Below are positions 32,483-40,610 of a DNA stretch of 64,000 nucleotides, in pieces; the stretch's first letter is position 1; each line of letters begins with the position of its first letter. The notes below the pieces were generated by a model that was not told the origin of the DNA, made no database searches, and was given only the letters and a program-made list of their open reading frames with translations. This DNA is from Allokutzneria sp. NRRL B-24872 (GTDB lineage: Bacteria; Actinomycetota; Actinomycetes; Mycobacteriales; Pseudonocardiaceae), in the NCBI RefSeq assembly GCF_002155965.1, contig NZ_MUMH01000016.1, positions 1 to 64,000 of the forward strand. The letters run 5' to 3'. Both the position numbers and the translations under genes were made by a program.

Positions 32483-34135
32483 ATGGAGTTCCGGGTCCTC
32501 GGAGAGTTGGAAGTCAGGGGTGCGCGCGGTCGCGTTCCGGTCAACGGGAAGCGGCAGCGCGCGCTCCTGGCCGTCCTCCTGCTGCGCTGCGGGCAGGTCG
32601 TCGGGGTGGACGAGCTGGCCGAGCTGGCCTGGCCCGACCGCCCGCGCGAGTCCGCGCGCAAGCAGGTGAAGATCGCGGTTTCCGCGCTGCGCAAGGCTTT
32701 CGGCGATCCCGGCGTGATCATCACGCGCTCCCCCGGCTACCTCATCGACGCCAGCGGCCACCGCCTGGACCTGCGCTGGTGCGAAGCGCTCGTCCGCGCG
32801 GGGCGCGCCGCCACGGACCCCGAGGAGAAGGCGCGCTACCTGCGCGAGGCGCTTGAGGAGTTCCGTGGACCGGTGCTGCCCGGCATCGACCTCGACACGA
32901 CGGCCGTGGAAGAGCTGCGCGCGGAGATCACCGAGGAGTACGCGGAACTGGAGCTGGAGCTCGGTCGCGGCGGTGACCTGGTCGCCGAGCTGACCCGGTT
33001 GTCCGACCGCTACCCGCTGCGCGAACGCCTGCGCGGCCTGCTGGTGACCGCGCTGCACCGCTGCGGCCGACGCGCGGAAGCGCTGCGGGTCCTCGGCTCC
33101 CCCGAGGTCCGGCCCGCGCAGCTGCCCGCCGACCTCGCCGATCTCACCGGGCGCGTCGCCGAGGCCGATCAGCTGTGCGCGGCGCTCGACGGCTCGCCCT
33201 CCGGCTACGCACCCGCCGTCGCGGTGGTCACCGGCGCGCCCGGGACCGGCAAGTCCGCGCTCGCCGTGCGCGTCGGCCACCGGCTCCGCTCCGAGTTCCG
33301 CGACGGCCAGCTCTACGCTGACTTCCGTTCGGGCAAGGACAATCCACTGTCCACAATGGACGTTCTGGCCGGTTTCCTGCGCGCGCTCGGCTCGTCCCAG
33401 GTCCCGGACGGCCCGGACGAGCGCGCCGCGCTCTACCGCAGTCTTCTCGCCGAACGCCGTGCGCTGGTCGTGCTGGACAACGTCGCCGATGAGAACCACG
33501 TCGCGCCGCTGCTGCCCGGTTCCGGTGGCTGCGCCGTGCTCGTCACCTCGCGCAGGCGGCTGACCGGGCTCGCGGGCGCGCACCGCGTCGAGCTGAGCGG
33601 CCTGGGCTCGCAGGAGTCGCTGAGCCTGCTCGGCGCGCTCATCGGCGGGGGCCGGGTGGCCGCCGAACAGCTCTCGGCGCGGCGCATCGCGTTCCTGTGC
33701 GAGGGTCTTCCGCTCGCCCTGCGCATCGTCGGCGCCAAGCTCGCCGATCATCCACAGTGGACTTTGCAGCGGATGTCCGACCGCCTGGCCGACGACGCGC
33801 ACCGGCTGACCGAGCTGCGGCACGGCGGGTTGGACCTGCGGGAGGCGCTGGAGGGCAGCGTGCGAGCGCTCGGTCCGCACGCGGGCCGGTTGTTCCGGCG
33901 GCTGGGGCTGCTGGGCTTCTCCGAGATCACTCCGGCGGTCGCTGGGGCGCTCGCCGGAGTGAGCTCGGAGAGGGCGGCTCGGCTGCTGGAGAGCCTCGCC
34001 GCGTCCCGGGTGCTGCTCACCGGTGACGGGGACCGCTATCGGTTGCCGGATTTGTTCCGGCTCCTCGCCAGGGAGCACTGCGCACCCGAGGGGAAGGGCA
34101 GGCCGGCCCAAGTCGGGCTGGGGGTCCTGACTTGA
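32483..34135 (+). CDS. SARP/AfsR-type regulator with NB-ARC ATPase, no TPR tail
   Basis: 550 residues. A winged helix (MEFRVLGELEV, then KQVKIAVSALRKAFG) and BTAD (about 90-235) are followed by an ATPase with Walker A TGAPGTGKSA near 250 and RALVVLDNVADE as Walker B; GLPLALRIVGAKL is the typical NB-ARC motif. It lacks the long helical C-terminus of the regulator at 11726, ending soon after the winged-helix region of the ATPase module. ATG 32483 follows AGGACGGGGG. Possible targets are the adjacent glycosyltransferase or the secreted protein downstream; neither is shown. Confidence 0.88.
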   Translation: MEFRVLGELEVRGARGRVPVNGKRQRALLAVLLLRCGQVVGVDELAELAWPDRPRESARKQVKIAVSALRKAFGDPGVIITRSPGYLIDASGHRLDLRWCEALVRAGRAATDPEEKARYLREALEEFRGPVLPGIDLDTTAVEELRAEITEEYAELELELGRGGDLVAELTRLSDRYPLRERLRGLLVTALHRCGRRAEALRVLGSPEVRPAQLPADLADLTGRVAEADQLCAALDGSPSGYAPAVAVVTGAPGTGKSALAVRVGHRLRSEFRDGQLYADFRSGKDNPLSTMDVLAGFLRALGSSQVPDGPDERAALYRSLLAERRALVVLDNVADENHVAPLLPGSGGCAVLVTSRRRLTGLAGAHRVELSGLGSQESLSLLGALIGGGRVAAEQLSARRIAFLCEGLPLALRIVGAKLADHPQWTLQRMSDRLADDAHRLTELRHGGLDLREALEGSVRALGPHAGRLFRRLGLLGFSEITPAVAGALAGVSSERAARLLESLAASRVLLTGDGDRYRLPDLFRLLAREHCAPEGKGRPAQVGLGVLT

Positions 34136-34470
34136 GCCGACCGCCCCGCAGGCCGGCGATCAGGGCGCACAGATCACCGGCGGGAATGAAGTTCGTGATG
34201 ATTTCGATTCGCTCGGGGAGTTACCCCCGGAATCGAACGAGGGCAAAGCTAGCAGACGCCCGATGACGCGATTATCGGAGTGTGACCCGCATCACCGCAC
34301 CCTTAACGCACATTTAGGGTCACCCCCGGGAAAGCGAGGTCAAGCTGACGATCCTTCAGCATTCGGCCAGCGCTGAAGCAAGAAAAGATCCTGGCCAGAG
34401 CGTGCTCACGACGTAAAATCTTCCTCAAGCAATCGAAGGGCACGGAGATTAAGCATGCCCCTCCACATTT
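34136..34470. other. 335-bp intergenic region with AT-rich stretch
   Basis: Between the BTAD regulator (ends 34135) and the convergent secreted-protein gene (ends 34471). The stretch 34190-34470 is clearly richer in A and T than its surroundings. GTGACCC (34282-34288) and GGGTCAC (34317-34323) form an inverted repeat. A 33-codon frame at 34455-34556 with a GGAG site overlaps the secreted gene antisense and is doubtful. No gene or RNA can be supported. Confidence 0.5.
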
Positions 34471-35652
34471 TTACCCACCCGCGAGAGCCCGCCAGGGGAT
34501 GCGCGCGACGACTCGTTCGCGCAGCTGCTCGTTCATCAACCACAACTCACCGGTAGCCGGCCAGTAGGACAGGTTTTGGTTGTTGACGGGCGCCTCGGTC
34601 AACTGGGAAATGCTCTGCCCTGCGACGCCGCCGTGCAGGCAGCTCGGCAGGTCCACCGGCTTGCCCGCGTGCTGCGCGCAGGCGCCCGAGACCACGAGGT
34701 GGCCGTTGTGCGAGACCGCCCCCTGCATCGCCCAGACCGGCGAGCGAAATGCCTCCAACGCCCGAATTGACCCGTTCGGCTCAGTGCGCAGCAATCCCGT
34801 GCCCGGATCGAGCGGCCACCGCATTACACGTCCGCCTCCGCCCTTGGCGACGTGTTCGGCAACGATCAGGGAACTGTTCCCCCGGTCCAAGGAGAGGCTT
34901 GCCGAACACGGTTTGTCCCCATTGACCGCCGCGCACCCGCCGCCCTGGTACCAGTAAGCGCCGATCTGCGGCAGCGCCCAGGCGTGGTAGCGCGCCGAGA
35001 ACCGCCCGTCGGCTTTGCGCCCCACGTGCGCGGGCGCGGTGTCCATCGCCCAGAAGTGCCGCAGGTCGAAGACCCGCAGAACGCTCCCCTGCGCCAGGTA
35101 GAGGTGGTTGCCGAACCACGACAACCCGTCCCCGTGGCTGGAGATCGCCTTGAAATCCCCGGCCGCGTGCGGCTCCACCAATAAGACATGTCGATAGGAC
35201 AATGTTTTCTCGTCGAGGAACGACACCCGAGTGAAGGTGTCCCCCGGCGTGTGCCAGCTCGCCGCGACGATCCGCTTCCCGCCGACCGTCCCTGCGGCCT
35301 CGGCGTCCCCCGACCCGGTCAGCCCCTGCGGAATCCACGCGTTGGTGTCGTCGTCCTCGCCGTCCTGCCAGCAGAACCCCTTCGGCCCGAGCCCGGCCTT
35401 GAGGTGGGTCCCGTGGCACAGCGGCCGCCCCTTGCGGTTCGCGCTGGCCAGAACATCGTTGAGCCCCTTGGGTTTCAGCTGTGCGTTCCGCTCCAGCGCG
35501 TCCATGTTCGCCTTGTACACCGCGAACGTCTGCCCTTGGACGTAGACGAACCGGCTCGCGTCGATGCGCGGGAACGGCACCGCCGCGCCCGCCGGGACCG
35601 CGAGCCCAGCCAACACGAGCACGACCACCACTACCAGCCTGATCACGCGCAC
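34471..35652 (-). CDS. secreted protein, probable beta-propeller fold
   Basis: 393 residues. VRVIRLVVVVVLVLAGLAVP then AGAAVP is a signal peptide. The mature protein has repeated WxxxG and NHLYLAQGSVLRVFDL-like strands, a Cys pair LCHGTHLKAGLGPKGFCW, and WYQGGGCAAVNGDKPC, suggesting disulfide-stabilised blades. Actinomycetes encode many uncharacterised secreted proteins of this size. GTG 35652 is preferred because GGTGGAGG lies 5 bp upstream; TTG 35673 and GTG 35664 are also in frame. Ends with the convergent BTAD gene 335 bp away. Confidence 0.75.
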   Translation of the reverse strand: MRVIRLVVVVVLVLAGLAVPAGAAVPFPRIDASRFVYVQGQTFAVYKANMDALERNAQLKPKGLNDVLASANRKGRPLCHGTHLKAGLGPKGFCWQDGEDDDTNAWIPQGLTGSGDAEAAGTVGGKRIVAASWHTPGDTFTRVSFLDEKTLSYRHVLLVEPHAAGDFKAISSHGDGLSWFGNHLYLAQGSVLRVFDLRHFWAMDTAPAHVGRKADGRFSARYHAWALPQIGAYWYQGGGCAAVNGDKPCSASLSLDRGNSSLIVAEHVAKGGGGRVMRWPLDPGTGLLRTEPNGSIRALEAFRSPVWAMQGAVSHNGHLVVSGACAQHAGKPVDLPSCLHGGVAGQSISQLTEAPVNNQNLSYWPATGELWLMNEQLRERVVARIPWRALAGG

Positions 35653-35785
35653 GACAGCCTCCACCGTGATCAATCAACCAAGTAGCACCACATCCCGTAA
35701 TTGTCCCACCTCTGTTCGATCGCACCATCCGCCGTTGAGCCGCAGCTGGCGAACACGCAACCTCAGGGGCTTCTTCTAGCGTGGG

Positions 35786-35894
35786 GTCGGCTTGACCTGG
35801 GGCCCCTTGCGCGTGCCCTCATTGGCCGGGCGGGCACGGGATGAATCCCGGCCCACGCGGACGAGCGTATGGCACGCGCACCCCAGGTAAAGCC
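35786..35894 (-). repeat. DUF222-associated hairpin repeat, copy 2
   Basis: Reverse orientation relative to copies 1 and 3. Read on the minus strand it starts GGCTTTACCTGGGGTGCGCG and ends CCCCAGGTCAAGCCGAC. The loop region differs from copies 1 and 3 (GGCCAATGAGGG instead of AAGGCCCAGG), while the arms and the central CATCCCGTGCCC are kept. Confidence 0.82.
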
Positions 35895-36024
35895 TCGGTT
35901 GCGTTGTGCCCCTTACGTTCCAGCCCCGCTCCACGCATTGGCTCGGTGGACGCTCCGCTGTCGCCCGTGCACCACTTCACGCGCATGCCGAATACACCCT
36001 CCGTTACTGTTGTCGCGCGTGCCT

Positions 36025-37257
36025 CTATCCCCTGAGTCGTGGGTCGACTCTGATGTTGCGCAGGGGTTTCTGTTCCGGGTCCACCCACGGTGGCGGGATG
36101 AAGTCCGGCCGCCCGTCCTCGGCGAAGACGATCTTCCAGCCTTCTTCGTGGATCACGTGATGGTGGTGCGAGCACAGCAAGACCATGTTCCCGAGATCGG
36201 TAGGCCCTCGGTGTCGTGTCCAGTGCAATACATGGTGAGCTTCCGTCCACGCCGGTGGCCGATCACACCCCGGGAAGGCGCATCCCTTGTCCCGCACCGC
36301 CAATGCCCGCCGAAGCGGGGGTGGCGCTGTGCGGACGGAGCGTCCGTAGTCGAGGGGGATGCTCTCCCCGTTGAGGACGACGGGGATGAGTTCGGCGTCG
36401 CAGGACAGTTGCCGCAACAGCGACGCCGTCGCTTCACCGTCCCAATCGGTGTAGCCGGTCCGAACTTTCTCTTCCAGCCAGTCCAGGCGCATCGTGACGA
36501 CCATCTGCGGCCGCACCCCGCCACTCATCGGCAGATCCTTGGTCGACATCGCGATCGTGATCAGCTCGCACAAGCCGTCGGCGTAGCGCTGCTCGGGTGT
36601 GCGCGGGTCCTTCTCCCCACCCACCGGACGAGGCTTCGACACCGCGTGCAATGCCTCTTCGACCATCGCGCCTTCCAGCGGTGGGAGGCAGCCGTTGAAG
36701 ACCAGCCAGCCGTGCTGGTTCTTGGTCATCTTCCACGACCGAGCCTTCACACCCTCCTGCTCGTCCTTGAAGGCACCGTCCTGATCAAAATGCGACCGCA
36801 ACCGCTTACCCGCATAGGTCAACTCCTGCGGGGTAAGGGTGGGGGCGAAGTCCAGCAGCGTCTTCTCGGCCAACTCCGCTTCGGCGGCGGGGATGTTCTG
36901 GATGACATCGGAAATGATCAACGCATGCTCACCACTCAACACACCCGCATACACCGCATCCCGAGTCTGGGGCACGCCAGGCAACTCGGCCACCAGGCGG
37001 GAGCGTCGCTTCGCCTCCGCCGGAGAGATCCTCAACCGCGACCGCAACAACGTCGCGATGTTCCGGCACCCCAGCGAGGTGTGCAAGCCACGCTCCTCCG
37101 CGTGCGTCGCCGCGTCAGTCTTCACAGCGGTCACAAGGTTCGAGAGGGTTTCCAGGCCGTCCAGGAACGCGAGGTGTTCTTCCTCGGAAAGCCGGTAGAC
37201 GTCTTGTACTTGGAGATGATCTATCAATGTTGACTGGAGTTCTGCGATATCCAACAT
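36025..37257 (-). CDS. DUF222-HNH endonuclease-like protein (13E12 family)
   Basis: 410 residues. The DUF222 helical region contains LRISPAEAKRRSRLVAELPG and AGVLSGEHALIISDVIQN; a C-terminal HNH finger has CAFPGCDRPPAWTEAHH, GPTDLGNMVLLCSHHHHVIH. It is diverged from the gene at 9430 but has the same order of domains. ATG 37257 has GGAGG 7 bp upstream and is preferred over the GTG at 37263. It is the only gene in the 35778-37486 element; hairpin copy 3 lies about 110 bp upstream of its start, matching the position of copy 1 at the other DUF222 gene. Probable role in element maintenance or spread is inferred. Confidence 0.9.
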   Translation of the reverse strand: MLDIAELQSTLIDHLQVQDVYRLSEEEHLAFLDGLETLSNLVTAVKTDAATHAEERGLHTSLGCRNIATLLRSRLRISPAEAKRRSRLVAELPGVPQTRDAVYAGVLSGEHALIISDVIQNIPAAEAELAEKTLLDFAPTLTPQELTYAGKRLRSHFDQDGAFKDEQEGVKARSWKMTKNQHGWLVFNGCLPPLEGAMVEEALHAVSKPRPVGGEKDPRTPEQRYADGLCELITIAMSTKDLPMSGGVRPQMVVTMRLDWLEEKVRTGYTDWDGEATASLLRQLSCDAELIPVVLNGESIPLDYGRSVRTAPPPLRRALAVRDKGCAFPGCDRPPAWTEAHHVLHWTRHRGPTDLGNMVLLCSHHHHVIHEEGWKIVFAEDGRPDFIPPPWVDPEQKPLRNIRVDPRLRG

Positions 37258-37366
37258 GATCACACCTCCTTATCTGTTGGATACCTCAATTTTAGCAAGT
37301 CCTGTGAGGGCGTCAAATCCGTTGCAGGCTAAGGGAAAACGCGGCTTTCAGCCGCGAGCGAAACTG

Positions 37367-37478
37367 GTCGGCTTTACCTGGGGTGCGCGTGCCGTACGCT
37401 TGCGCGAGGGCCGGGTTCACTACCCGTGCCCCTGTAAGGCCCAGGGGCACGCGCAAGGGGCCCCCAGGTCAAGCCGAC
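37367..37478 (+). repeat. DUF222-associated hairpin repeat, copy 3
   Basis: Nearly identical to copy 1 (GTCGGCTTTACCTGGGG, later TTGCGCGAGGGCCGGG and CCCAGGGGCACGCGCAAGG) and in the same orientation relative to the DUF222 gene. It is immediately inside the right 25-bp terminal repeat of the element. Confidence 0.87.
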
Positions 37479-37557
37479 CCCACGCTGGTACCGGTGCGAG
37501 CTGGAAGTCCAAGCCGTCCCGACCAGGAAGCCCAGCCGTGCCCCAGCCAAAAAAGCG

Positions 37558-39093
37558 CTAAACCCCCCGAACCAGATCAGCGCACTTCTCCCCGATCATC
37601 ATCGTCGTGATGCACGGATTCACAGCGATCAAGAACGGCATCACGGAGCCGTCAGCCACCCGCAGCGCTGACACGCCCTTCACCCGCAGCTCCGCGTCCA
37701 AGGGCGACCCGGCGTCCGCTCCCATCCGCACGGTCGACGACGGGTGGTACACGGTGTTGTGCGTTTTCCGGATGTAGTCCAGCAACTCGTCGTCCGACCG
37801 CACATCAGGTCCAGGCGCCAACTCCGCCCCGGCCCACGGCGACATCGACTCCTGCGCGACGATCCGCCGAGCCAGTCGGAACCCGTGCGTCATCACGCGA
37901 ATGTCGTGCTCGTGCGTGAAATAACGCGGATCGACCAGTGGGCGGTCGCGATAATCGGGGCTCTGCAAGCGAACGGTTCCCAGGGATCGGCTCCGGGTGA
38001 CGTTCGGGGTGAGGCAGAAGCCGTTCTCGGTCGTCGGATAGCCGTGCCGCGCGGTGTTGAGGTCGAAGGGCACCGAGCCGTAGTGGAACATCAGGTCGGG
38101 CCGGTCGAGGCCGTCCTTGGTGGTGGTGAAGATGCCGATCTCCCACCACTGCGTGGATTCGGTGGGCATGGGGCGCTTGGCCTCCCACTGGATCACGCCC
38201 TCGGGGTGGTCCTGGAAGTTCTCGCCGACGCCCGGGGAGTCGACGACGACGTCGATGCCGAACTCGCGGAGGTGCTGGGCGGGGCCGATGCCGGAGAGCA
38301 TCAGCAGTTTCGGGCTCTCGATCGCGCCACAGCTGACGATGACCTCGCGGCGCGCGGAGGCGGTGAGCGTGTGCAGCAGGTCGGGCGCGAGGTAGTCGAC
38401 GCCGGTGCAGCGGCCGGAGGAGATGACGAGCTTCTTCGCGCGGACGCCGGTGCGCACTTCGAGGTTGGGGCGCGTGCCCATGATCGGGTGCAGGTAGGCG
38501 ACCGAGGCCGATGAGCGGTTGTTCGCGGCGTCGGAGTTGATCTGGAACCAGTTGGCGCCGTTGGTCACGGTCGTGCCGGAGTTGAACTCCGCGCGCGGAA
38601 TCCCGGTCGCCGCACAGGCTTCGAGGAGCGCGGCGCCGCAGGGATCGACGGACTTGATGCTGCGGATCTGCACGGGACCGGAGCGCCCGTGGTGCTCGCC
38701 GGGCCCGTCGTTGGTCTCCAAGCGTTGGTACAGCGGGAAGATCTCCGCAGCGCTCCAGCCGGTGCAGCCGTTGGCGGCCCACTCGTCCAGGTCCTCGGCC
38801 GGAGCCCAGAACGCGATGCACGAGTTGTGCGAGGAGCACCCGCCGAGCACCTTGGCGCGCGCGTGGCGCATGAACGAGTTGCCGTTGGCCTGCGCCTCGA
38901 CCGGGTAGTCCCAGTCGTAGCCGGACTCCAGCAGCGCCATCCAGCGGTCGAGGCGCAGGATCGCCTCATCGTCCACATCGGACGGTCCGGCCTCCAGCAG
39001 GCAGACGGTGACGTCGGGGTCCTCCGACAGCCGCGCGGCGAGCACCGACCCCGCCGTGCCGCCCCCGACGATGACGTAGTCGAACTCGTTCAC
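37558..39093 (-). CDS. GMC-family choline dehydrogenase-like flavoprotein
   Basis: 511 residues. The FAD Rossmann motif GGGTAGSVLAARL is at residues 10-22. Also present are the GMC signature ARAKVLGGCSSHNSCIAFWA, the second signature VIVSCGAIESPKLLMLSGIGP and the C-terminal active site with His in TVYHPSSTVRMG and VNPCITTMMIGEKCADLV. Family enzymes oxidise primary alcohols; with a betaine-aldehyde-type dehydrogenase in the operon, choline to betaine aldehyde is the likely reaction. GTG 39093 overlaps the permease stop by 4 bp. Last gene of the minus catabolic operon, ending 72 bp inside the DUF222 element's right flank. Confidence 0.87.
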   Translation of the reverse strand: MNEFDYVIVGGGTAGSVLAARLSEDPDVTVCLLEAGPSDVDDEAILRLDRWMALLESGYDWDYPVEAQANGNSFMRHARAKVLGGCSSHNSCIAFWAPAEDLDEWAANGCTGWSAAEIFPLYQRLETNDGPGEHHGRSGPVQIRSIKSVDPCGAALLEACAATGIPRAEFNSGTTVTNGANWFQINSDAANNRSSASVAYLHPIMGTRPNLEVRTGVRAKKLVISSGRCTGVDYLAPDLLHTLTASARREVIVSCGAIESPKLLMLSGIGPAQHLREFGIDVVVDSPGVGENFQDHPEGVIQWEAKRPMPTESTQWWEIGIFTTTKDGLDRPDLMFHYGSVPFDLNTARHGYPTTENGFCLTPNVTRSRSLGTVRLQSPDYRDRPLVDPRYFTHEHDIRVMTHGFRLARRIVAQESMSPWAGAELAPGPDVRSDDELLDYIRKTHNTVYHPSSTVRMGADAGSPLDAELRVKGVSALRVADGSVMPFLIAVNPCITTMMIGEKCADLVRGV

Positions 39094-40592
39094 GAACCCT
39101 CCTCCGACCAGGCATTCTCAGGCCGCACGCCGGTCTTGTGCCGCAGCACGAACCAGTAGTAGGTGAAGCCGACGAGCGCGACCCCGCCGACGAACAGCAC
39201 GGCGCCCCACCTCAGGTACCAGTGGAACGGCTCGCTCGGGTTGTAGATCTCCTGGCGCGGCCACAGCAGGTTCAGCGTCATGCCGGTGCCCCACAGGATC
39301 GCCAGCACGTTCACCGGAATCCCCCAGCGCCCCAACGAGAAGCCCGCGGGCTGCCACCGGCCGCGCAGGCGCGCCAGCAGCATCGGCACGGTCACCATCA
39401 GGTACGCGATGTAGATCATGATGATCGCGATGCTGGTGATCACCGCGAAGATCTGCGGCTGCCCCACGTTCACCACCAGGACGCAGACCGCGATCAACCC
39501 GGTGATCACCGCGGGCGCGACGGGGGTGCCGAAGCGCGGACTCACCCTGGCCAGCAGCCCAGCGGCTGGCAGGTTGTTGTCCCTGGCCATGGCGAAGGCC
39601 ATCCGGATGCTCGCGGTCTGCACGGCGAGCACGCACACGGTGATCGCGACGACCACGGCCCACAGGAACACCGTGCCCAGTGTCGGGCCGAGCACGTCGA
39701 GCAGGATGAACTGGAGCCCGGTCGTGGTCAGCTCGGGCGCGTTGATGTCCTTGGCCGCCATCAGCGCGAACAGCAGGATCAGCCCGCCGAGCACGAACGA
39801 GGCGATCAGCGCGCGCAGGATCGCCTTCGGCGCGTTCTTGCGCGGGTTGAGCGACTCCTCGCCGAGCGAGGCGGCGGTGTCGTAGCCGTACATGACGTAG
39901 GCCGAGGCCAGCGCCGCGGTCAGGAACGCGCCGAGGTAGCCGAGGGAGTGCCCGGCGCCGGTGCCGTGCGTCTCGGTGACCACCTCCGGGCCGCGGGTGA
40001 TGTTGGCCGCCAGCACGATGATCAGCAGCACGGCGGCGATCAGCTCGATGAGCACGCCCGCGCTGTTGATGCGTGCCATGAGCTTGACCCCGAAGGCGTT
40101 GACCAACGTGGTGAACAGGATCAGCACCGCGCCGAGCACGACCGCGTTGGTCGCGGAGTCGGTGGGGTTGCCGCCGGTGCCGACGATCTGGAACACGGCG
40201 GAGATCTGCGGCAGCGTCTGCTGGTAGGCCAGCGCGACCGCGGCGATGGTGGTGATCGAGGCGATGAGCATCATCCACCCGGCCAGCCAGGCCACGTGCG
40301 GGTTGCTCAGCCGCTTCGTCCAGTTGTAGACCGAGCCCGCGACCGGGTAGGTGCCGGCCAGCTCGGCGAAGCACAGCGCCACCATGAGCTGGCCGACGAA
40401 CACCATCGGCCACGACCACCAGTACGCGGGGCCGCCCTGCGCCATGCCGAGGTAGAACAGCTGGAAGGTCCCGGTGAGGATGGAGATGTAGCTGATCCCC
40501 GCCGCGAAGGTGTGGAAGATGCCCAGTGTGCGTTTGAGTTCCTGCTTGTAGCCGAACTGCGCGAGCCCCGTGTCCTCCGGACTCTCCGCCAT
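39090..40592 (-). CDS. APC-superfamily amino acid/amine permease
   Basis: 500 residues, about 12 membrane segments. FGYKQELKRTLGIFHTFAAGISYISILTG near the start and the cytoplasmic loop motif GYDTAASLGEESLNPRKNAP are typical of the GABA/choline-type branch of the APC family. Within an operon for quaternary-amine breakdown it probably imports choline, betaine or a related methylated amine. ATG 40592 follows GGAGGGA. The GMC gene start overlaps its stop. Confidence 0.87.
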   Translation of the reverse strand: MAESPEDTGLAQFGYKQELKRTLGIFHTFAAGISYISILTGTFQLFYLGMAQGGPAYWWSWPMVFVGQLMVALCFAELAGTYPVAGSVYNWTKRLSNPHVAWLAGWMMLIASITTIAAVALAYQQTLPQISAVFQIVGTGGNPTDSATNAVVLGAVLILFTTLVNAFGVKLMARINSAGVLIELIAAVLLIIVLAANITRGPEVVTETHGTGAGHSLGYLGAFLTAALASAYVMYGYDTAASLGEESLNPRKNAPKAILRALIASFVLGGLILLFALMAAKDINAPELTTTGLQFILLDVLGPTLGTVFLWAVVVAITVCVLAVQTASIRMAFAMARDNNLPAAGLLARVSPRFGTPVAPAVITGLIAVCVLVVNVGQPQIFAVITSIAIIMIYIAYLMVTVPMLLARLRGRWQPAGFSLGRWGIPVNVLAILWGTGMTLNLLWPRQEIYNPSEPFHWYLRWGAVLFVGGVALVGFTYYWFVLRHKTGVRPENAWSEEGS

Positions 40593-40610
40593 GTGGTCCC
40601 TCCGCTCAGG

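Larger units (their letters stand above)
35778..37486. mobile_element. 1.7-kb DUF222-HNH element with 25-bp terminal inverted repeats
   Basis: The segment begins AGCGTGGGGTCGGCTTG (25-bp perfect terminal repeat 35778-35802) and ends with its exact complement (37462-37486). Just inside each end is a hairpin of about 110 bp (copies 2 and 3). The only gene is a DUF222-HNH protein; there is no recognisable transposase. The arrangement resembles mycobacterial REP13E12 units in gene content, but mobility is inferred and no target-site duplication was identified. Confidence 0.65.

Noticed and set aside
34455-34556. A 33-codon plus-strand frame with a GGAG site before its ATG
   Set aside because: It overlaps the secreted-protein gene antisense, has no hydrophobic or motif content, and no neighbour it could lead into.
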